From: Paenibacillus pinistramenti
Lineage (GTDB): Bacteria; Bacillota; Bacilli; Paenibacillales; Paenibacillaceae
Length of the DNA stretch: 64,000 nucleotides
Direction of reading: 5' to 3'
Assembly: GCF_005869875.1 (NCBI RefSeq)
Contig: NZ_VAWG01000001.1
Span: forward strand, 310,001 to 374,000
The translations under genes and the position numbers were made by a program. Position 1 is the stretch's first letter, and the number at the start of each line of letters is the position of its first letter. Shown one piece after another: positions 38,404-48,500 of the stretch. The notes beneath the pieces are model-generated. The model saw nothing but the letters and a program-made list of their open reading frames with translations. It was not told where the DNA came from and did no database searches.

Positions 38404-41343
38404 TCAGCGCTCCTCTCCGAGTTTAACCGCCTGATGCACCTTCAGCCTCCGGATCTGCCAGAGAAGCAGCGCCGCTCCAAGCAGCAGCATCACCAGCACG
38501 ACGGCATAAAGCTGAAGCGTATCTCCCGCATTAAAGACGATCCGGAACGGTGGAACCTGAGAGGTTACATTGTCAGTCGTCTGCAGAAACGGCAAATAGA
38601 GCTTGCCGGCCAGCTTGCCGATACCGATCCCCAGCACTATGGACAGTCCCGCGGTCAGGATCTGCTCTGCAAGCAGCATCATCGTCAGCTGCCGGCGCGA
38701 CAGGCCCATGGCCCGCAGAATGCCGAACTGTACAACCCGGCTGGACAGGTTAAAGATCCAGTAGAGCACATATCCGATCAAGGAGACGATTACGGAGAGC
38801 AGAAAGCCCAGGCTTAGAATGCCAAACACTCCGCCGCGGGTCGGAAGCTTGCTCTGGATGGCCAGCTCGCTGCGCACATCCTTAACAGAGGATAACTCGA
38901 TGCCTTGGCCGGCCAGCACCGGGATCAGCGGGGCGACTTTGGCGCCGGGCTTCATTTTCAGCCAGACTTCATACGGGATCATGGGAACCTGATCATAGAT
39001 ATAATCCAGATTCGCAACGACGAAAGGCGTCTTATCCGGATATTCGGTCGGCCAATAAGGAATGATGCCGTACACTACAAAGTCAACCAGCTTATCCTGC
39101 AAGGACAGCGAAATAACGTCTCCAGGCTTTAATTGAAACTTCTTCGCCAGATTGGAGGGAATCAGCGCCGCGCTTTCGTTCATCCCGAGATAATTTAAAT
39201 AGTAGTAAGGATGGATCGGAAACAGATCATTCCTGAACCAGGCAACTTTGGCAAAATCGACATTGTCGATTCCCATCAGGCTGCCCTGGCCCGCTGATTT
39301 GCCGGAGATCACGATGCTCGCTTTGGTCTGCAGCACTCTGGCCGCCGCTTCTACCCCCTCCAAACGGCGGAATACCTCAAACGGGGGCTCGGAGTAGATG
39401 ATTTTGGCCGGGGCTGACGCCTGGCCGCCAATACCTCCGCCAGCTCCCCCGCCGGCTCCCGGCATACCGCCGCCAGTGCCTGACTGGGCTCCGCCGCTTC
39501 CGCCGCCCGAGCCCGAGCCTGAGCCGCTGCCGCTTTGTGAACCCCGCGATACCTCCGGCGTCCCTTCCCATACCGTCTGCATCACCACGTCCGTGCCATA
39601 CTGATACAGCGTCCGCTCCGTGGAATTCAGGTCGATGGTTCTGGCCGCCGATGCGTTGTAAATGCCCAGCCCAAGGGTAAGCACCAGCAGGATCATGAGC
39701 GGATAATACGAGGCCGCAGACCGGGACAGCTGGGTCAGGCTGAGATAATACGGAACGGGCAGCCAGCGCTTGAAGGCCCAGCCCAGCAGCCGGAGAATCC
39801 ATGGGAAGATGCGCAGGAAGAACAGCCCGCCTGCAAATATCGCCAGTGCCGGTACAAAGAACAGGAACGGCTGAACCTGAAGCTCATCCGTCGTCATCCC
39901 GGTTTGGAACGTAAGCATCTGCCGGTCATAGAAGAGATAGTAGCCGTATCCGGCAAGCCCGAGCAGCAGCACATCCACAAACCATCGCTGCCAGGCTGGG
40001 CTCCGGTCCTTGCGTGCCTGCTTCCGCTTTGTGCTGACGATCGAGGAACGCGCATAAACAACGGCCGGAATCAGAGTGGACAAGATCGCCAGAAGCACCG
40101 CAGCACCGCCAAGGGCAAGCGCGTCCCGGTTAAATCCGACCGGCAGCGATTTGCGGTCCACAAAGGTCAGGAAGCCATCTGCTGAGCCGATTGATTTGGC
40201 CATAAACCAGCCCAGGAAAGGCCCGGCGATCATGGCGATCGCGCCGAGAAGGATGCTTTCAAGCAGATAAATAAAAATAATTTGTCTGGTAGATGCACCG
40301 CGGCTGCGCAGAACCGCAATGTCACTCTGCTGCCGGTCCAGCGCCTGGCGGGAATTCATCACAATATAATAGAAGACCATGGCAATCATCGGTGCCGCCA
40401 GTGTGAATAACAAGGTCTGCAGCTGCAGGCTCTGCCTGCGGAATTCATCCAGCAGATCCCCAAACGAAATATCGACTTTGGTATCCTTCAGCTTCTGGTA
40501 CAGCTCAATATCCAGCCTTTCCAGCGTACTGGAGAGAGCCGGCAGCTGCCCCGTCTTGATCTCCCGGAGATCAAACGCGTAATACCACTGCGCGCCGTGC
40601 AGCGGTACCTGCTTGGCAAGCAGTTTTTCATTAAAGGACTGTTCGCTGATATAAAAGCTGTTCATCATGCCTTGAAGACCTTGAACCCAGTAGGGATCGC
40701 TGTCCTTGAGCGGTTTGACTGTGCCGACGATCTTGACTCTGAGCGTTAAATCCAGTCCGCTGTACACCGGATATTCCATAATATCGCCGACATGGAGATC
40801 GTTCTGGTACATTCCGTCTTCCAGCATAACCGCTTCAAGGACACCTTCGTCGTTCCCGGCCTCAGTCTGGCCGCTTCCGCTGCCGTCAGCAAACAACCGG
40901 CCGCTCGCGACTTCCACATGGTCCTTCAGCCCGGACATCGTCATGATCGACATGGTGCGGGTACGGCTGGCATCCACCTTGGCGGGGTCTTCAGGGGATA
41001 CCTCCGTACTGCGGATGGAACGGGAGCTGACGTAGACCTGATAAGGGAAGCCGATCATGCCCGGCACATCCTTGCGGATATAATCGTCAACCGCTTTAAA
41101 TCCGGCCTGATCCGTCTTCGTTCCGCCCGCAGCCTGATAACTCATGAGCAGCGAGCCTGCCGGAAGCCCGGAGCTTTGCTCTTCAAGCGATTTGGCGACC
41201 ACGCGTTTCAGCGCGCCGTCCGCGTACATCGGGATGCTCACGGTGAAAGAAACGGCAACAATCAGGCCAAGCAGCGTACTGATCGTCATCCATTTCATAT
41301 TCCACATTTTGCGGAATAAAAATTTGATTAGCGGCATTCCCAT
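38404..41343 (-). CDS. FtsX/MacB-type ABC permease with Gly/Ser-rich loop
   Basis: 979 residues; the ATG overlaps the stop of the adaptor gene (TGATG). It begins MPLIKFLFRKMWNMKWMTIS, has a first membrane helix then a large external domain, and two FtsX-type helical groups (IAVLRSRGASTRQIIFIYLL and FGILRAMGLSRRQLTMMLLA are the two cytoplasmic coupling-helix regions). External parts show the MacB-like pattern. Between the two halves lies a Gly/Ser/Ala-rich stretch (GSGSGSGSGGGSGGAQSG and onward) of about 50 residues, likely a flexible external spacer. FtsX permeases transmit force across the membrane to expel peptides, lipids or antibiotics, or to drive external partners. The size is far larger than YknZ (about 400), suggesting a fused double permease. 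Confidence 0.9.
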   Translation of the reverse strand: MGMPLIKFLFRKMWNMKWMTISTLLGLIVAVSFTVSIPMYADGALKRVVAKSLEEQSSGLPAGSLLMSYQAAGGTKTDQAGFKAVDDYIRKDVPGMIGFPYQVYVSSRSIRSTEVSPEDPAKVDASRTRTMSIMTMSGLKDHVEVASGRLFADGSGSGQTEAGNDEGVLEAVMLEDGMYQNDLHVGDIMEYPVYSGLDLTLRVKIVGTVKPLKDSDPYWVQGLQGMMNSFYISEQSFNEKLLAKQVPLHGAQWYYAFDLREIKTGQLPALSSTLERLDIELYQKLKDTKVDISFGDLLDEFRRQSLQLQTLLFTLAAPMIAMVFYYIVMNSRQALDRQQSDIAVLRSRGASTRQIIFIYLLESILLGAIAMIAGPFLGWFMAKSIGSADGFLTFVDRKSLPVGFNRDALALGGAAVLLAILSTLIPAVVYARSSIVSTKRKQARKDRSPAWQRWFVDVLLLGLAGYGYYLFYDRQMLTFQTGMTTDELQVQPFLFFVPALAIFAGGLFFLRIFPWILRLLGWAFKRWLPVPYYLSLTQLSRSAASYYPLMILLVLTLGLGIYNASAARTIDLNSTERTLYQYGTDVVMQTVWEGTPEVSRGSQSGSGSGSGSGGGSGGAQSGTGGGMPGAGGGAGGGIGGQASAPAKIIYSEPPFEVFRRLEGVEAAARVLQTKASIVISGKSAGQGSLMGIDNVDFAKVAWFRNDLFPIHPYYYLNYLGMNESAALIPSNLAKKFQLKPGDVISLSLQDKLVDFVVYGIIPYWPTEYPDKTPFVVANLDYIYDQVPMIPYEVWLKMKPGAKVAPLIPVLAGQGIELSSVKDVRSELAIQSKLPTRGGVFGILSLGFLLSVIVSLIGYVLYWIFNLSSRVVQFGILRAMGLSRRQLTMMLLAEQILTAGLSIVLGIGIGKLAGKLYLPFLQTTDNVTSQVPPFRIVFNAGDTLQLYAVVLVMLLLGAALLLWQIRRLKVHQAVKLGEER

Positions 41344-42461
41344 CAGCTGCCCACTACTTTCTGCCCGGGTTCAAGCCCCTTCAAAATCTCCACATCCGTC
41401 GAGGTCTGCTGACCGACTTCCACATCGACTTCCCGTTTGCTTCCGTCGGCTTCCACCACCTGCACATAAGTCCGGGAACCGATCGAGCGCAGCGCGGATA
41501 TAGGAATTAAGATGGCATTTTCCTTGCGCTGGGTCACAATCTTGACGCTGAGCGGTGTTCCTCTGTTCAGCCCGGCCGGCATTTTGTCCAGCTGGACAAT
41601 CAGGTATTTATCCAAAGAATCCTGGGAACCCGGATCTCCGCTCCCGTCTCCTCCTGTTCCGCTTCCTCCGCTTCCATTCGTCCCGTCCGTATCGTTCTCG
41701 GGAACCGGCATCACCTTGACTTTCCCTTCGAAAGTGCCTGCTGCATTGATGTCTACAGTTGCTGTCATGCCAACCGCTACCTTCTCCAGGTCTTCCTTTG
41801 CAAAAGAAGCCGCAACGACCAGATTGGACGTATCCGCGATGACAGCAACCGGGTCATAGGCCTCGGCAGCGTCGCCCTTGTTGGCATCAACAGACAGAAC
41901 GCTTCCAGAGAACGGAGCCGTGAGCACGCCTTTGGCAATTTCAGCCTCAAGATCACTCAGCTCGGATCTGGCTTCTTCAAATACAATGGACGCTTCTTCA
42001 AATTCGATCGGATCCATCTCGTCTTTCTTCCGCAGCGTCTCCTTCATAGTCACTTCCTGCTTGCGGAATTCGAGCCGCTTCTGCCTAAGCTGCTTCTGCA
42101 GATCCTCAACATCCAAAGTGGCAATCACTGCTCCAGCGGCAACCTTATCGCCCGGCTTGATATTGACCTCTTTAATATGTAAGCCGTCAACCGTAAAATA
42201 GACCGATTCTTCGCGCTGGCTCTTTAAACTGCCAACAGCGCTTACGGACGTTTCGAGCGTCTCGCTTCGAACGGTGTACTCCGGTTTCTTGGAGATCGTC
42301 GGCGGTGTAATGACAGGCAGCGCCTCTTCTTCTTCCTCCTTCGGAAGCAGGCTGCAGCCGGACGCGGTCAGCACCACGAATGCCAAAGCCATCAGGCCTG
42401 CCGCATGCCGGATTCGCCTGCCTCTCCTAGATGAATCTGCCGTCCACCATTTCGTAAACAT
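41343..42461 (-). CDS. MacA/HlyD-type membrane fusion lipoprotein
   Basis: A 372-residue protein with GGAGG 9 bases ahead of the ATG. Residues 18-36 form the signal with lipobox ASGC. It carries the adaptor pattern: a beta-strand/lipoyl half (VYFTVDGLHIKEVNIKPGDK, VAAGAVIATLDVEDLQKQL), a coiled-coil hairpin (RLEFRKQEVTMKETLRKKDE, EEARSELSDLEAEIAKG), the second lipoyl half (LTAPFSGSVLSVDANKGD) and a beta-barrel domain containing a Gly/Asp/Ser-rich loop (NGSGGSGTGGDGSGDPG). In Gram-positives such adaptors (YknX-like) work with an ABC ATPase and a MacB-type permease at the outer face of the membrane. It overlaps the first ATPase gene by 35 bases. Confidence 0.9.
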   Translation of the reverse strand: MFTKWWTADSSRRGRRIRHAAGLMALAFVVLTASGCSLLPKEEEEEALPVITPPTISKKPEYTVRSETLETSVSAVGSLKSQREESVYFTVDGLHIKEVNIKPGDKVAAGAVIATLDVEDLQKQLRQKRLEFRKQEVTMKETLRKKDEMDPIEFEEASIVFEEARSELSDLEAEIAKGVLTAPFSGSVLSVDANKGDAAEAYDPVAVIADTSNLVVAASFAKEDLEKVAVGMTATVDINAAGTFEGKVKVMPVPENDTDGTNGSGGSGTGGDGSGDPGSQDSLDKYLIVQLDKMPAGLNRGTPLSVKIVTQRKENAILIPISALRSIGSRTYVQVVEADGSKREVDVEVGQQTSTDVEILKGLEPGQKVVGS

Positions 42462-43296
42462 GGTCTGCTACCTCCAAAATCGTAGGATCGTGTGTAGTCA
42501 TACAAATGGTCATTCCCTCGGATTCGATAATATTCCGGAACACCGCCATCACCTGGGCGCCCATCTGCGAATCCAGATTGGCTGTCGGTTCATCCGCCAG
42601 CAGCAGGCGGGGTCTGTGTGCGATTGCTTTGGCAATGGCAACACGCTGCTGCTCGCCGCCGGACAGCTCACCCGGCCTGTGGTCCATTCTTTTTCCAAGT
42701 CCGACAAGCTCCAGGCAATACGCCGCTCTGCTCTTCCATTCCGACGCAGGCACGCCGGCCATCCTCAGGGACAGCTCTACGTTCTCTCTGGCGGACAGCA
42801 GGGGGAGCAGGGCATACGCCTGAAAAATAAACCCGATCTGCTTTCGCCGCAGCTCGGTCCGTTTGGCGTCGTTCCAGATATGCAGGGGCTGGTTAAGGAA
42901 CCAGATTTCTCCTTCTGTGGGCTGGTCAAGTCCCCCCAGCATGTTCAGCAGGGTTGTTTTGCCCGAGCCCGAGCGGCCCTTCAGCATGACAAGCTGGTTC
43001 TCGGAAATTTCCATGTCGATGCCCTTCAGCACCTGCAGGGTGGAACCTCCCACAGGAAAGGACCTCCGGACATTGCCGACCTTCAGTATAATAGACCTTT
43101 CGGGCTCTCTTTCCTTTTCTCTTTCTTTCTCTCTTTCCCTCCATTCTTCCGGCTGCTGCACGAGCTGCCTTGATCCCTCTTGTTCATGTTCTGCTTCATC
43201 CTTTGTCCCGGACGCCTCCATCCCCTCCGCAGCCAATTCTGATTGATCTGCCGATAGGACCGCGCCGCCGGACTGCCTCCGAAACCATCGCCTCAT
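42427..43296 (-). CDS. ABC ATPase (MacB/LolD type) with charged N-terminal extension
   Basis: About 289 residues from ATG 43296, which has AAGGAG 7 bases upstream; the frame is open 17 codons further. Residues 1-70 are a hydrophilic extension ending in EEWREREKEREKEREPERS, absent from usual family members, which start near the GNVRRSF strand. The ATPase has Walker A KGRSGSGKTTLLN, ABC signature LSGGEQQRVAIA, Walker B LLLADEPTANLD and TTHDPTILEVA. It is the first gene of the operon and is probably one of two ATPases serving the double-size FtsX permease. The role of the charged extension is unknown. Confidence 0.9.
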   Translation of the reverse strand: MRRWFRRQSGGAVLSADQSELAAEGMEASGTKDEAEHEQEGSRQLVQQPEEWREREKEREKEREPERSIILKVGNVRRSFPVGGSTLQVLKGIDMEISENQLVMLKGRSGSGKTTLLNMLGGLDQPTEGEIWFLNQPLHIWNDAKRTELRRKQIGFIFQAYALLPLLSARENVELSLRMAGVPASEWKSRAAYCLELVGLGKRMDHRPGELSGGEQQRVAIAKAIAHRPRLLLADEPTANLDSQMGAQVMAVFRNIIESEGMTICMTTHDPTILEVADHVYEMVDGRFI

Positions 43297-43345
43297 GTAA
43301 GCACTCCTTGTCTGGCTATGTAATTCTAGTGAATCGGATGTCGTC

Positions 43346-43377
43346 ATTATAAACGAAACGAGTTACCAAAAAGTTAC
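43346..43377 (-). promoter_or_regulatory. operon promoter with OmpR/PhoB-type direct repeats
   Basis: A perfect -10 TATAAT (minus strand, plus positions 43346-43351) is preceded 9 bases upstream by two direct repeats. On the plus strand they read AGTTAC at 43361-43366 and 43372-43377, with a 5-base spacer (11-bp period). No good -35 is visible where the repeats lie. This arrangement fits an OmpR/PhoB-type response regulator that replaces or occludes the -35. Confidence 0.55.
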
Positions 43378-43517
43378 AATCCTTTCCCACTTCACAAACA
43401 ATTTTGTTATCAGGAACCTCTCAAGCTAGAATGTGTAAATAAGGAGAATTAGAGGACATTTTCAGGCTAAGCCGAAATAGAGAAGGAGGCAGCAAAGTTC
43501 ATTAGAGAGGAAGATCG

Positions 43518-43928
43518 ATCATAGCTGGTATATATTACGATTCTGACAAAGAGGCAATCAGCGGGGAGGCGCTTCAGGAGTTATTTCTGTCCCTGGAATG
43601 GGAGTCCGGCAAATATCCGGATGAGCTTCTGCAGGCCATACGCGGGTCTCATTCGGTTGCTGCGGCATGGGATGGACAGCGGCTTGTCGGTTTAATTAAC
43701 GCCCTATCGGACGGTGCTTTAACCGCCTATTTCCACTACATGCTCGTGAATCCGGAGTATCAGGGGCAAGGCATCGGCCGGGAGCTGATGAACAGGATGC
43801 TTGAGCGGTATCGAGATTATAAAACCAAGGTGCTGATCTCTTATCCGGATGCCGTAGAGTTTTATACAAAAAATGGGTTTCATTCCGAAGACGGAGCCGT
43901 TCCGATGTTTATTTCCGAGCTTGTCTGA
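43518..43928 (+). CDS. GNAT acetyltransferase without a standard start codon
   Basis: An open frame from 43506 encodes a complete GNAT domain: IAGIYYDSDKEAISGEALQE, FLSLEWESGKYPDELLQAIR, AAAWDGQRLVGLINAL, HYMLVNPEYQGQGIGRELMN with the acetyl-CoA loop QGQGIGREL, and VLISYPDAVEFYTKNGFHSE. The first ATG (43740) lies inside the domain. Upstream, the frame has only ATC (43518) or ATA (43521) as possible starts; GAGAGGAAG lies 7 bases ahead of the ATC. Either a rare initiation codon is used or the start was lost by mutation (ATG to ATC), making it a pseudogene. Substrate unknown. It sits between the divergent ABC operon and the converging pyrE. Confidence 0.6.
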   Translation: MIAGIYYDSDKEAISGEALQELFLSLEWESGKYPDELLQAIRGSHSVAAAWDGQRLVGLINALSDGALTAYFHYMLVNPEYQGQGIGRELMNRMLERYRDYKTKVLISYPDAVEFYTKNGFHSEDGAVPMFISELV

Positions 43929-43951
43929 CGGATATAATTGAAAAATCAAGC

Positions 43952-43991
43952 AAAAAGAGAGACATCCGGCCTTTCGGTCAATGTCTCTCTT
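43952..43991. terminator. bidirectional terminator between the GNAT gene and pyrE
   Basis: AAGAGAGACAT pairs with ATGTCTCTCTT across a 15-base loop. The minus side ends in CTTTTTGC (pyrE end) and the plus side in TCATTTT. Confidence 0.88.
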
Positions 43992-44007
43992 CATTTTGCC
44001 TAGTCTA

Positions 44008-44649
44008 TTATTTTCCAAAAGAAGCCGGATCCTCGCGCCATGACTTCAGCAGCTCCAGATCCTCCTGCTTGATGCTGCCCAGCTCAACCGCCTTTTCCGT
44101 CAATGCCGTGTAGTTGGACAAGGTCTGCAGCGGAATGCCCGCCTCGGCAAAAGCGCTTGTCGCTTTCTCCAGCTGGTAGCTGAAGATCGCCAGCACCGCC
44201 AGCGGCTCGGCGCCTGCTTCTTTGACCGCCAGCGCGGCTTTCAGGGAGCTTCCGCCTGTCGAGATCAGGTCCTCAATAACGATGACCTTCTGCCCAGGCT
44301 TGATCAGGCCTTCGATCATGTTCTCCTTGCCGTGGCCTTTGGCTTTATCCCGGATATACGCCATTGGCAGGCCAAGCTTCTGCGAAACGAAAGCCGCGTG
44401 CGGAATGCCCGCAGTGGCCGTACCGGCAATCACTTCGGTATCCGGATACTGCTCCCGGATGATGGAAGCGAACGATTCTGCAATCAAATCGCGGACCTCA
44501 GGGTAAGACATCGTCAGCCGGTTATCGCAATAAATCGGAGACTTGATGCCGGATGTCCATGTAAAAGGCTGATGCGGACGCAAAGCCACCGCTTTAATTT
44601 CCAGCAGCGAGCTGGCGATCTGCTTCGCAATTGTTTCCAAATTAGACAT
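44008..44649 (-). CDS. pyrE: orotate phosphoribosyltransferase
   Basis: A 213-residue protein. The ATG overlaps the end of pyrF by 8 bases and has GAGGAG upstream. It joins orotate to PRPP, giving orotidine monophosphate. Visible: the N-terminal [20 protein letters not shown], the PRPP-binding [18 protein letters not shown], and the flexible-loop Lys-rich segment [18 protein letters not shown]. The length matches the Bacillus enzyme. It is the last gene of the pyr cluster, followed by a terminator. Confidence 0.95.
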   Translation of the reverse strand: MSNLETIAKQIASSLLEIKAVALRPHQPFTWTSGIKSPIYCDNRLTMSYPEVRDLIAESFASIIREQYPDTEVIAGTATAGIPHAAFVSQKLGLPMAYIRDKAKGHGKENMIEGLIKPGQKVIVIEDLISTGGSSLKAALAVKEAGAEPLAVLAIFSYQLEKATSAFAEAGIPLQTLSNYTALTEKAVELGSIKQEDLELLKSWREDPASFGK

Positions 44650-45379
44650 ATAGATTCATCTCCTCTATGATTTGCAGCGCGGCTTCCCTAGGGTCGGCCG
44701 CCGCTGTAATTGGACGTCCGACTACAATGAAGTCCGTCCCCTGCTCCATGGCTTGTCCCGGCGTCAAGATGCGCGACTGGTCGCCGGTCTCGCTGCCGGC
44801 CGGCCGGATTCCGGGTGTCACGGTAATGAAACCGGACCCGCAGGCGGCCTTAATTGCTTTCACTTCAAGCGGCGATGCCACAACGCCGTGAAGGCCCGCT
44901 TGTTTGGCAAGCGCCGCGTAGTTGAGCACAGCCTGCTCGACGCTTCCCGCGATACCGATTTCGTTGTTCAGTGTCTCCTGATCCGTGCTGGTCAGCTGCG
45001 TTACCGCAATAATCAGCGGGATGTTAAGTCCGCCGATTTGCCCAGCCGCGTTGGCAGCGCCTTCGTAGGCGGCCTGCATCATTTTTACGCCGCCTGCAGC
45101 ATGGACGTTAAACATATCCACCCCGAGGCGGGTGATGCTGTCCGCACCGCCTTTAACCGTATTGGGGATGTCGTGCATTTTTAAATCCAGGAATACGGAG
45201 TAGCCTTTATCCTTCAATTCTCTTATAAAATCCGGGCCAGCCGCATAATACAGCTGCATTCCCACTTTCATATAACAAGGGATTCCCTCCAGACGCTGAA
45301 TGAGCGCCCGGGCTTCTTCCGCTGATTTGAAATCAAGCGCGACCATCAGCCGGTTCGCTGCCTTCATATCCATACCCAT
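44642..45379 (-). CDS. pyrF: orotidine 5'-phosphate decarboxylase
   Basis: A 245-residue protein with GGGGGAG ahead of the ATG. It decarboxylates OMP to UMP, the final step of the pathway. Visible: [15 protein letters not shown] at the start, the catalytic [18 protein letters not shown] with its Asp-Lys-Asp set, [24 protein letters not shown] and [18 protein letters not shown] for phosphate binding. The gene lies 140 bases after carB, separated by a terminator-like hairpin, and overlaps pyrE. In B. subtilis, pyrK and pyrD lie between carB and pyrF; they are not here. Confidence 0.95.
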   Translation of the reverse strand: MGMDMKAANRLMVALDFKSAEEARALIQRLEGIPCYMKVGMQLYYAAGPDFIRELKDKGYSVFLDLKMHDIPNTVKGGADSITRLGVDMFNVHAAGGVKMMQAAYEGAANAAGQIGGLNIPLIIAVTQLTSTDQETLNNEIGIAGSVEQAVLNYAALAKQAGLHGVVASPLEVKAIKAACGSGFITVTPGIRPAGSETGDQSRILTPGQAMEQGTDFIVVGRPITAAADPREAALQIIEEMNLYV

Positions 45380-45421
45380 GCCTGCTCCCCCTATTCTAAA
45401 AAAAGCTTATTTCTCTTCCTT

Positions 45422-45457
45422 TAAACGCTGCCTGACAGATAAACGCTGCCTGACAGA
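45422..45457. repeat. 18-base tandem duplication between carB and pyrF
   Basis: TAAACGCTGCCTGACAGA occurs twice back to back (45422-45439 and 45440-45457). No role is apparent. Confidence 0.9.
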
Positions 45458-45470
45458 CGTTTTGGCGGAA

Positions 45471-45503
45471 GAAAACCGGGGCGGCTTTGAAGTGCCCCGG
45501 TTT
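45471..45503 (-). terminator. terminator-like hairpin between carB and pyrF
   Basis: On the minus strand AAACCGGGGC pairs with GCCCCGGTTT across an 11-base loop and is followed by TTTTCTT. It lies just after the carB stop, inside the pyr cluster, so it may lower pyrF-pyrE expression. Confidence 0.75.
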
Positions 45504-45519
45504 ATGGCGGTCAATCGTC

Positions 45520-48500
45520 TTATTTCACGCTGCCGACCGGCAGGGACGGCATAGCTTGAGAGGAGAAGTTAATGGATTGCAGCATGCTGAGCAGCGCCGC
45601 AGCCGTATCCAGGGAGGTCATACAGAACACTCCGTTCTCAACCGCTTCGCGGCGGATGCGGAAGCCGTCTCTTGCAGGCTCTTTGCCTTTTGTCAGCGTA
45701 TTGATTACAAAGTGTGCCTGGCCGGTGCGGATCATATCCAGAATATTCGGCGTTCCTTCACTCAGCTTGTTGACCGTAGTCACGCGCAGGCCTTGCTCTT
45801 CAAGGGCATGAGCCGTACCCCCGGTAGCGATAATTTTATATCCTAGGTTGTAGAAGCCTTTCAGCAGCTCAATCGCTTCAGCTTTGTCTTTATCGGCCAC
45901 AGTTGCGATAATCGCGCCCGCTGTAGGGATTTTGATGCCTGAACCGATCAAGCCTTTGTACAGCGCTTTGGCAAACTGCGGATCGCGGCCCATTACCTCG
46001 CCGGTCGACTTCATTTCAGGTCCGAGAGTGGTATCTACCCGGCGCAGCTTGGCGAAAGAGAACACCGGCACTTTTACAGACACATAGTCCGGCTCCGGCC
46101 ACAAGCCTTCGGAATACCCTTGGCTTGCAAGCGAAGTACCAAGGATCGCTTTGGTAGCCAAATTCGCCATCGGAATGTTCGTCACCTTGCTCAGGAACGG
46201 CACCGTTCTGGAGGAGCGCGGATTCACTTCGATTACGTAAACCTCATTTTTATAGATGACAAACTGGATGTTCACCAGACCTACTGTCTTCAGTTCCTTG
46301 GCAATTTTGATTGTAATTTCAACAATCTTGTCTTTCAGGGACGCATCAAGATACTGCGGCGGATACACAGCGATGGAGTCGCCGGAGTGAACGCCGGCCC
46401 GCTCCACATGCTCCATGATGCCAGGGATCAGAACCGTTTCTCCGTCACAGATCGCGTCGACTTCAACCTCTTTGCCCATCATGTAGCGGTCAATCAGAAC
46501 CGGATGATCCGGGTTGATTTGTACGGCCTCTTCCATGTACTCCAGCAGCTCCTCGTCGGAGTAGACGATCTGCATCGCACGTCCGCCAAGCACGTAGGAA
46601 GGACGGACCAGCACCGGATATCCAAGCGATTGGGCGGTATCTACGGCCTGATCCACCGAGGTTACCGTGCTGCCCTGCGGCTGGGCAATGTTCAGTCTGG
46701 AGAGCAGCGCTTCAAATTTCTTGCGGTCCTCCGCTTCGTCAATGCTTTCCAGGGAGGTACCCAGAATGTTCACGCCAGCTGCCTTCAGCGGCGCCGCAAG
46801 GTTGATTGCCGTTTGGCCGCCAAACTGTACGATTACGCCGATCGGCTGCTCCTGCTCGATTACATTCATTACGTCCTCAAAGAACAGCGGCTCGAAGTAC
46901 AGTCTGTCAGATGTATTGAAGTCCGTCGACACCGTCTCCGGGTTGTTATTGATGATAACGGCCTCATAACCTGCGTTTTGAATCGCCCACACCGCATGTA
47001 CGGTGGAGTAGTCAAACTCGATGCCCTGGCCGATGCGGATTGGACCGGAGCCAAGCACGACTACCTTTTGCTTCTCCGAATCGGTTACTTCATTCTCTGT
47101 TTCATAAGTCGAGTAATAGTAAGGGGTGGTTGCTTCAAACTCGGCAGCGCAGGTATCAACCATCTTGTAGACCGGACGCAGACCGTTATCCAGACGGAAA
47201 CTGCGCACTTCCTTCTCAGCAGTCAGGCTGCTGAAACCGCCCTGCTTGCGGAGTTCGGCAATCGCACGGTCTGTAAAGCCCATCCGTTTCGCTTCGTACA
47301 GGGTTTCGTAGCTCAGCTGCTCTTCACTGCTGATCTTCTCCTCAAAGTTGACGATGCGTTCGATTTTGTCCAGGAACCACCAGTCCACGTTGGTCAGATC
47401 ATGGATCTGCTGCAGGTCGTATCCGCGGCGGAACGCTTCCGCGATCAGGAACATGCGCTCATCGTCCGGCTTCATCAAACGTGCGTCCAAGGTCTCTTGA
47501 TCCAGCTTATCTGCGCCTTTCAGGTACAGGCGGTGCGTGCCGATTTCAAGCGAGCGGACCGCTTTATGGATGGATTCCTCAAAAGTACGGCCAATCGCCA
47601 TTACCTCGCCGGTCGCCTTCATCTGCGTACCGAGCTTGCGGTTGGCATGTGTGAATTTATCAAACGGCCAGCGCGGGATTTTGCTGACGATGTAGTCCAA
47701 GGTCGGCTCGAAGCAGGCATAGGTCTGGCCTGTAACCGGGTTGACGATTTCGTCAAGCGTGTAGCCGAGCGCGATCTTTGCCGCCATTTTGGCGATCGGA
47801 TAACCGGTGGCTTTGGAAGCCAGCGCGGAAGAGCGGCTTACCCGCGGATTTACTTCGATGACATAGTATTGGAAGCTCTGCGGATCAAGGGCGAACTGGA
47901 CGTTACAGCCGCCTTCGATGTTCAGGGCGCGAATGATTTTCAGGGATGCGGACCGGAGCATCTGGTACTCGCGGTCGGACAGCGTCTGGCTTGGCGCTAC
48001 GACGATGCTGTCACCGGTATGTACGCCGACCGGATCAAAGTTCTCCATGTTGCAGACTACGATGCAGTTGTCGTTCGCATCGCGCATAACTTCATATTCG
48101 ACTTCCTTCATTCCCGCGATGGATTTCTCAACCAGACACTGGGTGATTGGGCTGTAGCGCAGGCCGGAGGATACCGTTTCGCGCAGCTCCTCTTCATCGG
48201 CGCAGATGCCGCCGCCCGTACCGCCGAGCGTGTAGGCAGGGCGGACAATCAGCGGATAACCGATTTCTCCTGCGAACTCAAGCGCTTCTTCCAGCGTCTG
48301 TACGATGGTGCTTTCCGGTACCGGCTGCTCCAGCTCGCGCATCAGTTCGCGGAACAGGTCGCGGTCCTCCGCTTTCTCAATGGAGGTCAGCTGTGTGCCG
48401 AGCAGCTTCACATTTTCCCGCTCCAGCACGCCTGCGCGGGCAAGTTCAACTGCCATGTTAAGGCCGGTTTGGCCGCCAAGCGTCGGCAGCAGGCCGTCCG

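Noticed and set aside
37660-38817. Long open frame opposite the second ABC ATPase and permease
   Set aside because: Shadow frame rich in His, Gln and Arg without a start site. The opposite strand has complete Walker and FtsX motifs.
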